From Opitutia bacterium (GTDB lineage Bacteria; Verrucomicrobiota; Verrucomicrobiia; Opitutales; Seribacteraceae), in contig JABHOU010000087.1 in the NCBI GenBank assembly GCA_018695085.1, forward strand, positions 1 through 6,387: a stretch of DNA of 6,387 bases, read 5' to 3'. Shown one piece after another: positions 1 through 4,380 of this stretch. Position 1 is the first letter of the stretch. The number at the start of each line of letters is the position of its first letter. Under the pieces are notes generated by a model. It was not told the origin of the DNA and ran no database searches. It was given only the letters and a program-made list of their open reading frames with translations. Both the position numbers and the translations under genes were made by a program.

Positions 1-831
1 AAGGTTCAGAGCGTCACCCAGCAAGTAGCCAATATCGCCGAAACCACGACCGAGGCAGTAGCTGAGCAGAAGCAGGCACTTAATAAAATAAGCGAGCGCC
101 AAGCCAAGTCACTCAACGAAATCTATTCGAATTATGCGGCAAACAAAGTAAAGCTCACCATGACTTTTCGCCATAAGGGTGGCTTCCTAGGAGCCGAAAA
201 GGTGGACACTTACGAAACTGAAACCATAATCCTCGTCGATGGAACTTTCGCCTATACCTTAGTTCATGCCAAAGATAGTCCCTTTCGCCTCGAACCTTTT
301 CATCGCAAGCTCATCGAGGTGAGTGGAACTATCACCGGAAAAGGAATCAATACGCCTATCCACGTTAACGAAGTCGCCTTCATGGACGATCCCCGCATGC
401 TGATCGTTCCCGTTTACGTCAATCCTCGCGAACTGGAGGAAAAGAACGACGTTAAACTCTTTCGTACTCCCAAGGACCCTCACATGTTTTCGGAAGCCGT
501 CGTCGTGGATGTCGGTCACACGCGCTTCGGCCAAACCGAGTTCATCCGGGATGGTCTTGACGGTCGTTACATTCGCGTGAAACACAACCGCTTCACTTTC
601 ATTACCGGCAAGTTCGATCCCGGCAAAGGCGATCTCGTCTTTGCTAAGAGCGGAGAAGTTCTGGGTATCATGGTCAACAACGACTACGCCTTCCACATAC
701 AAAACCTCGGGGCTCGCATCCGCATGGGCACGCGTACCCCTTTGGGCAAATCGTTCGACGCTCCCAAGACTACCGATCTTCTGGCAAGCCTTGGCAAGAG
801 CCTGAAATCCCTTCAGCAAAAGTTTCGCTGA
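1..831 (+). CDS. Coiled-coil protein with a degenerate trypsin-like fold domain (3' part; start lies outside the window)
   Basis: The frame is open from the first base, so the 276 codons seen are the C-terminal part of a longer gene; the ATG at 160 is internal. Visible residues 1-50 are rich in Gln, Glu, Ala and Lys and look like a coiled coil or long helix (for example VTQQVANIAETTTEAVAEQK). Residues from about 55 to 240 look beta-rich and loosely recall the two-barrel trypsin/HtrA fold: LVHAKD around H89 lies where the catalytic His region would be, PRMLIVPV resembles the aspartate strand, and PGKGDLVF at 207-214 followed by SGEVLGIMV takes the place of the usual GxSGGPVF...GEVVGI. The nucleophile serine is missing, so if the fold is right it is an inactive, binding or scaffold version. 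A short helical tail (LLASLGKSLKSLQQKF) ends the protein. Gene 2 starts 58 bases downstream on the same strand, so the two could be cotranscribed. The coding call is safe; the fold call is tentative and the function unknown. Confidence 0.85.
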   Translation, partial: KVQSVTQQVANIAETTTEAVAEQKQALNKISERQAKSLNEIYSNYAANKVKLTMTFRHKGGFLGAEKVDTYETETIILVDGTFAYTLVHAKDSPFRLEPFHRKLIEVSGTITGKGINTPIHVNEVAFMDDPRMLIVPVYVNPRELEEKNDVKLFRTPKDPHMFSEAVVVDVGHTRFGQTEFIRDGLDGRYIRVKHNRFTFITGKFDPGKGDLVFAKSGEVLGIMVNNDYAFHIQNLGARIRMGTRTPLGKSFDAPKTTDLLASLGKSLKSLQQKFR

Positions 832-889
832 TTCTTGCAATTAGGACCGAGTTCCGCCAGACTCATCCCCTTTTTGCCGAATATTACGC

Positions 890-3800
890 ATGAAGGAAGA
901 CGATAAACATGTTGATGAATCCGATCAATCCGCCGATGCTACTGCCGTACCCGCCGCGGATACACAGGAATTGAATCTGTCCATCGGGGAATCGCTCGGG
1001 AAATTCTTCAGCGACAAAGGCCTCTCCGATATCGTTCGTGGTCGTGGCTTCTTTCCCGGTCTTATCGAACTGCCCAAGGATCGTACCCACTGGTCGGTCG
1101 CCATCATTTTCATCCTTCTCGCGTATTTGCTTAGTTTTTATGCACGACTGGAGTGGATCGAGTTTGCCCAAGCCACTTATGTCGATGCGAACGGCGACAC
1201 CCAGTTGATTCGTCCCCAAATGGTCAAGGGCGGCGTGGCCGTGGCCAACACTCACGACAGTTTTTATTTTGGTAGTATTTTGCAAAAAGCTCATTTGGGC
1301 TTGCATCAAAACAACAATCTCCTCCCATCCGCTATTTTCTCGGGAGCAATCACAGCTTTGCCCTATGCTTTGCTAAAGCTCTTTCCCTCACTCACCATCG
1401 AGCAATTGCTACTGTGGTTGCCGGTTTGGGTAGCCGGATTTGTCTGTATTCCGATCGTGCTTATCGGTCGCCTCTACGGTTCCACTCTTTGGGGCTTTTT
1501 TGCCGCCTGTCTGGCAGGCGTCACTCACAGCTATTACAATCGTACTTTAGCGGGTTATTACGACACCGATATGTTTTCCATTACGGTTCCTGCTCTTGCC
1601 ATGTTCTTCTTGCTGGGGGCCTCCCGGAGAGAGTCGCTGAAATTTGCTTTGGCAGGTGCCGTGACTCTTTATCTTTACAGGTTCCTCTACGGTTCTGGGC
1701 AGGCCATTACCTGTACCATGTGTTTGGCTTTCATCGGTTACCGTTTCGGGTTGGCGGCCTTGGAATGTCTCTTTGATCGTAAGGATAAGTGTTTTTGGCG
1801 TTCACGGTCGCTGTGCTTTGCGTGTCAAACCGCCATTCTGTTGTCTTGGGTAATGTATTCCGAGGCTTGGTCTCGAGGTAACATGATCGAGGGGAGTTCT
1901 GCTCGTTTTTGCTTAGGTTTGCTACTTCTGCCTGTTCTTTTTTTTATTTTGCAGTTTTTGGAGGCAAAAAACCTCCCTTCATCCGAGGCCGATTCTTCTC
2001 TCCCATCAAAAAAAGAAACCAAAGAAGACATTCCGGCTTCCGCTCCTTCCCCTTTTCTTACACACCCTCAATTACTTCCTTTCATAGCTGCAATCGCCCT
2101 TTTGCTTGTTGGTATTTTCGGGAGCGTTTACGGTAAAGTAACGGGAAAACTCGAAAGTTACTTGCAAGGACCGCAGCAGGTGTCTTCCACTTCGTCGAAA
2201 TCTTCCAATTATCAACTGAACTTTCGCAATGTTAAGCAAACTATTCGCGAAGCCGGAAAAATCCCTCCCGAGACGGTCCGTAACCGAATCCTAGCCGACA
2301 CCCCTTCCTGTTCTTGCGCCAGATGCCTACCCAAGGCCAAGCGAACAGACGCCACCATTCTTCCCACTGCCTTTTTCGGTCTGTTCGGTCTAGTGCTACT
2401 CATCCTTTGGAGGTGGGAGTTTTGTATGGCCGTCCCTTTCCTCGCCATTGCCTATTTTTGTTTCGAGGGTCAAGTCGGTCTTCGTTTTACCGTTCATGTT
2501 GGCAACTATGCCGCATTGGGCGTTACTTTTCTCCTGATGACGGTGGTTTGGCTCCTCGTTCGTGCGGTCTTTTCGAGCGTACCCACAAACAATCCTCTTA
2601 CTAAATCGGCTTGGCCTGCAAAAATCCTTTCCATGGCCATAGTTGGTGGTTTCGTCGTTTTTCTAGTTCGTCCCAACTTGCAGCACGCCCGCAACTACAA
2701 TTCACATGTCGTCTATCCCGGTAAGACCATTGAGGCATTGGAAGCCCTCAACCATGACGCTGCACCCGACGATTTCGTCCTTACTTGGTGGGACTACGGT
2801 TCAGGCAGTTGGTTTTACGGGGGCACCCGTACCTTTACCTCTCCCGCCCACCAGACGCTGGACAATTTCCTCACCTCCGAAATTCTTCGTTCCACTTCCC
2901 AGCTGAAATCGGCCAACCTTTGTCGATTGAAGGCGGAGACCTATGTGGGGCTTGGCGATACTAAGGTAAACCCAGCAGGGTATACAACAGCGGTGCAAGC
3001 CCTTTTTCAGGACCGGTCAGCCGACTTGCGCTTTTACCCGGGACTCTTGGCTGATCTCGCAAACCCTGACTATGTTGCCCCAGTCAAGACGAATGAAGTT
3101 TATCTCTTCTTCCCCTACGAAATTATGCGCATCTTTCCCACCATCATGGGTTTCAGTTCCAGAAACCTGTTCATGGGCAAGCAACTTGACGAATACCGCG
3201 GTGGGCGTGTGCCCAAGGCGATGTCGATCCTGCGAGACGCTCGCCGCGAGGGTAACTCTCTCGTTTTTGCCAATGGCTTTCGCCTCGACCGGCGGGGGAA
3301 GTTGCGAACGAAAGACAATAAGGGCGTCGCCCCGTATGGGTCGATGTCGATTGCCGGTGCCCCTGGAGAACCCGCCAAGGTCGTCGACGCCCTTGAAGTC
3401 GATGGCTTGCGAATACCATCAAACCCCGAAAGGTCTTCTCCCCAGCGCTTGCTCTACCTTCCCGAGCAGCGCGATCTCATCATTTTGTCCGCAGATGCCT
3501 ATCGCTCCACCTTGGCCAAGCGATTCCTTCTCGATCGCTTCGATCCCGAGTCTTATTCCCATTCCTCATTTGCATCCGCCGCCGACCTCAAGCGCCAATC
3601 CTACATGACACAGGCCGACTGGGTCACCTCCTCCGGTAGCAAAATTACGCTCAATATGCGTGGCGGTTACAAGATCGAGGCTAACGTCGGTACCGGATTG
3701 GCCAATTTGCCCGGCTTGTCCAAACCCGTCAAGTTTTCCTTCCATCGCTCCATGCACGATGTGAAAACGGGAAAACTTATGAAAATCCCGCCCAAGATCG

Positions 3801-4156
3801 TGGCAGGCGCCAGCTATCACTTAATCCAAAGCAATCTTCCCGCCTTTCTCGGTGGTCGCGCCTATACCGTCCCATCCGGTGGCAAGACCATCGCCCAAAT
3901 CGCGGCCATCCACGGTGCCAATCCCTTGGCTTTGGCCCAAACCTCTGGTCGAGAGAATGACGAAATGCTCTCCGAGGGAGAGACCATCGAGATACCCTCT
4001 CGCGGATACCAAATAATCCCAGCATGGTTCTTCATGGCCGACGAAGTTTTTCAGTCCCTACTCGTACAAGGATTTCTAATGGAAAACCTCGACCCCGAGC
4101 TATTCGCCCCAGTCCACCTGTCTCCATGGGGCAAGGTGTATCGGGTTTTACGTTAA
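890..4156 (+). CDS. Bacterial oligosaccharyltransferase, PglB/STT3 family, with long terminal extensions and a LysM-like domain
   Basis: This is a membrane enzyme that should transfer a glycan from a lipid carrier to Asn of periplasmic proteins. The order is: hydrophilic cytoplasmic tail (1-66); a polytopic membrane region from TM1 (about 68-86) to about residue 593, broken by a charged Ser/Lys/Glu linker (about 359-390); and a large periplasmic C-terminal domain. Family residues seen by eye against Campylobacter PglB are D123 in THDSFYF (first metal acid, like D56 of C. lari), R218 in YYNRT, D225 in GYYDTDM (like D154), E454 in the TIRE motif of external loop 5 (like E319), R466 twelve residues later (like R331, which reads the -2 acid of the sequon), WWDYG at 633-637 (reads Ser/Thr at +2), and an MxxI-type motif degenerated to I745-MR-I748. 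At 1088 residues it is far longer than PglB (about 713). Extras are the N-tail, a C474/C476/C479 cluster in the catalytic loop, and about 200 residues at the C-terminus with a LysM-like domain. ATG 890 is the only ATG before TM1 in frame; no clear ribosome binding site precedes it. It is called pglB-like; no symbol is given because of the unusual architecture. Confidence 0.95.
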   Translation: MKEDDKHVDESDQSADATAVPAADTQELNLSIGESLGKFFSDKGLSDIVRGRGFFPGLIELPKDRTHWSVAIIFILLAYLLSFYARLEWIEFAQATYVDANGDTQLIRPQMVKGGVAVANTHDSFYFGSILQKAHLGLHQNNNLLPSAIFSGAITALPYALLKLFPSLTIEQLLLWLPVWVAGFVCIPIVLIGRLYGSTLWGFFAACLAGVTHSYYNRTLAGYYDTDMFSITVPALAMFFLLGASRRESLKFALAGAVTLYLYRFLYGSGQAITCTMCLAFIGYRFGLAALECLFDRKDKCFWRSRSLCFACQTAILLSWVMYSEAWSRGNMIEGSSARFCLGLLLLPVLFFILQFLEAKNLPSSEADSSLPSKKETKEDIPASAPSPFLTHPQLLPFIAAIALLLVGIFGSVYGKVTGKLESYLQGPQQVSSTSSKSSNYQLNFRNVKQTIREAGKIPPETVRNRILADTPSCSCARCLPKAKRTDATILPTAFFGLFGLVLLILWRWEFCMAVPFLAIAYFCFEGQVGLRFTVHVGNYAALGVTFLLMTVVWLLVRAVFSSVPTNNPLTKSAWPAKILSMAIVGGFVVFLVRPNLQHARNYNSHVVYPGKTIEALEALNHDAAPDDFVLTWWDYGSGSWFYGGTRTFTSPAHQTLDNFLTSEILRSTSQLKSANLCRLKAETYVGLGDTKVNPAGYTTAVQALFQDRSADLRFYPGLLADLANPDYVAPVKTNEVYLFFPYEIMRIFPTIMGFSSRNLFMGKQLDEYRGGRVPKAMSILRDARREGNSLVFANGFRLDRRGKLRTKDNKGVAPYGSMSIAGAPGEPAKVVDALEVDGLRIPSNPERSSPQRLLYLPEQRDLIILSADAYRSTLAKRFLLDRFDPESYSHSSFASAADLKRQSYMTQADWVTSSGSKITLNMRGGYKIEANVGTGLANLPGLSKPVKFSFHRSMHDVKTGKLMKIPPKIVAGASYHLIQSNLPAFLGGRAYTVPSGGKTIAQIAAIHGANPLALAQTSGRENDEMLSEGETIEIPSRGYQIIPAWFFMADEVFQSLLVQGFLMENLDPELFAPVHLSPWGKVYRVLR
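3863..4000 (+). other. LysM-like domain inside the oligosaccharyltransferase (residues 992-1037)
   Basis: Residues 992-1037 open with YTVPSGGKTIAQIAAIHGAN, continue with PLALAQTSG, and end with LSEGETIEIPS. This matches the LysM pattern: YTV-x-x-G-x-T-hydrophobic-x-x-I-A, then a helix pair with G and N-P, a short variable stretch, then L-x-x-G-x-x-hydrophobic-x-I-P. LysM domains bind N-acetylglucosamine-containing polymers such as peptidoglycan. Topology places it in the periplasm, which fits wall binding. A LysM domain inside an oligosaccharyltransferase is not something I know from the family. The Gly-rich start (PSGGKT where PGDT is typical) is slightly divergent. Confidence 0.75.
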
Positions 4157-4210
4157 GTTACCTCGGTACTCCTAATCGAGTGATCCGGCGCCACCCATTT
4201 AATTGTTCCA

Positions 4211-4238
4211 AGAATCTTTCTCGCTAGAGATTTTTTTT
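4211..4238 (+). terminator. Probable rho-independent terminator after the oligosaccharyltransferase gene
   Basis: AATCTTT (4213-4219) can pair with AGAGATT (4226-4232) through a six-base loop (CTCGCT), with one G-U pair. The stem can be extended outward by A4211-T4234 and a G-U pair. It overlaps an uninterrupted run of eight T (4231-4238). It begins 55 bases after the stop codon of gene 2. The stem is AT-rich and so weak, which limits confidence, but its position suggests that gene 3 has its own promoter. Confidence 0.5.
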
Positions 4239-4311
4239 ACTTCTTCAACTTGCTTTTCTTCAAGTGCTTGCGAATATTCTATTCTCTTTACCTGTTTTTT
4301 CTCAAGGAAAT

Positions 4312-4338
4312 ATGCAAGATTTCCACTTTTCTCGCTAA
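4312..4338 (+). other. Possible short leader reading frame with a good ribosome binding site
   Basis: ATG 4312 opens an eight-residue frame (MQDFHFSR) ending at two consecutive TAA codons (4336-4341). AAGGA at 4304-4308 lies just before it and is the best Shine-Dalgarno-like sequence in the intergenic stretch; the spacing of three bases is short. The frame is the same as that of the propeller gene, whose ATG follows 43 bases after the first TAA. It could be a leader peptide, a remnant of an older start, or chance. Confidence 0.2.
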
Positions 4339-4380
4339 TAATACAGTTGATAACCTTCTCCAAGTGATTCGCTTAAGATA

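Larger units (their letters stand above)
4157..4380 (+). other. AT/T-rich intergenic leader between the oligosaccharyltransferase and the propeller gene
   Basis: These 224 bases have no supported gene. They are clearly richer in A+T than the flanking genes and hold many pyrimidine-rich runs (around 4231-4262 and 4286-4302). They contain the probable terminator and a nine-codon reading frame at 4312-4338. The promoter of the propeller gene presumably lies here, but I could not fix a convincing -35/-10 pair. Confidence 0.5.

Noticed and set aside
259..840. Long open frame on the minus strand under gene 1
   Set aside because: It lies fully antisense to a frame that is open from base 1 to a clean stop and has better protein character; it shows no recognisable domain.
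968..982. ELNLS (N29) in the oligosaccharyltransferase as a glycosylation site
   Set aside because: It fits the sequon but lies in the N-terminal tail before TM1, predicted to be cytoplasmic, where the enzyme does not act.
3072..3608. 178-codon plus-strand frame inside the oligosaccharyltransferase gene
   Set aside because: It overlaps in another frame a region with family-conserved protein sequence; its Ser/Pro-rich product has no recognisable feature.
4347..4379. TTGATA ... TAAGAT as a promoter for the propeller gene
   Set aside because: The spacing is 21 bases, too long for a normal sigma-70-type promoter, and transcription would start at or inside the start codon.
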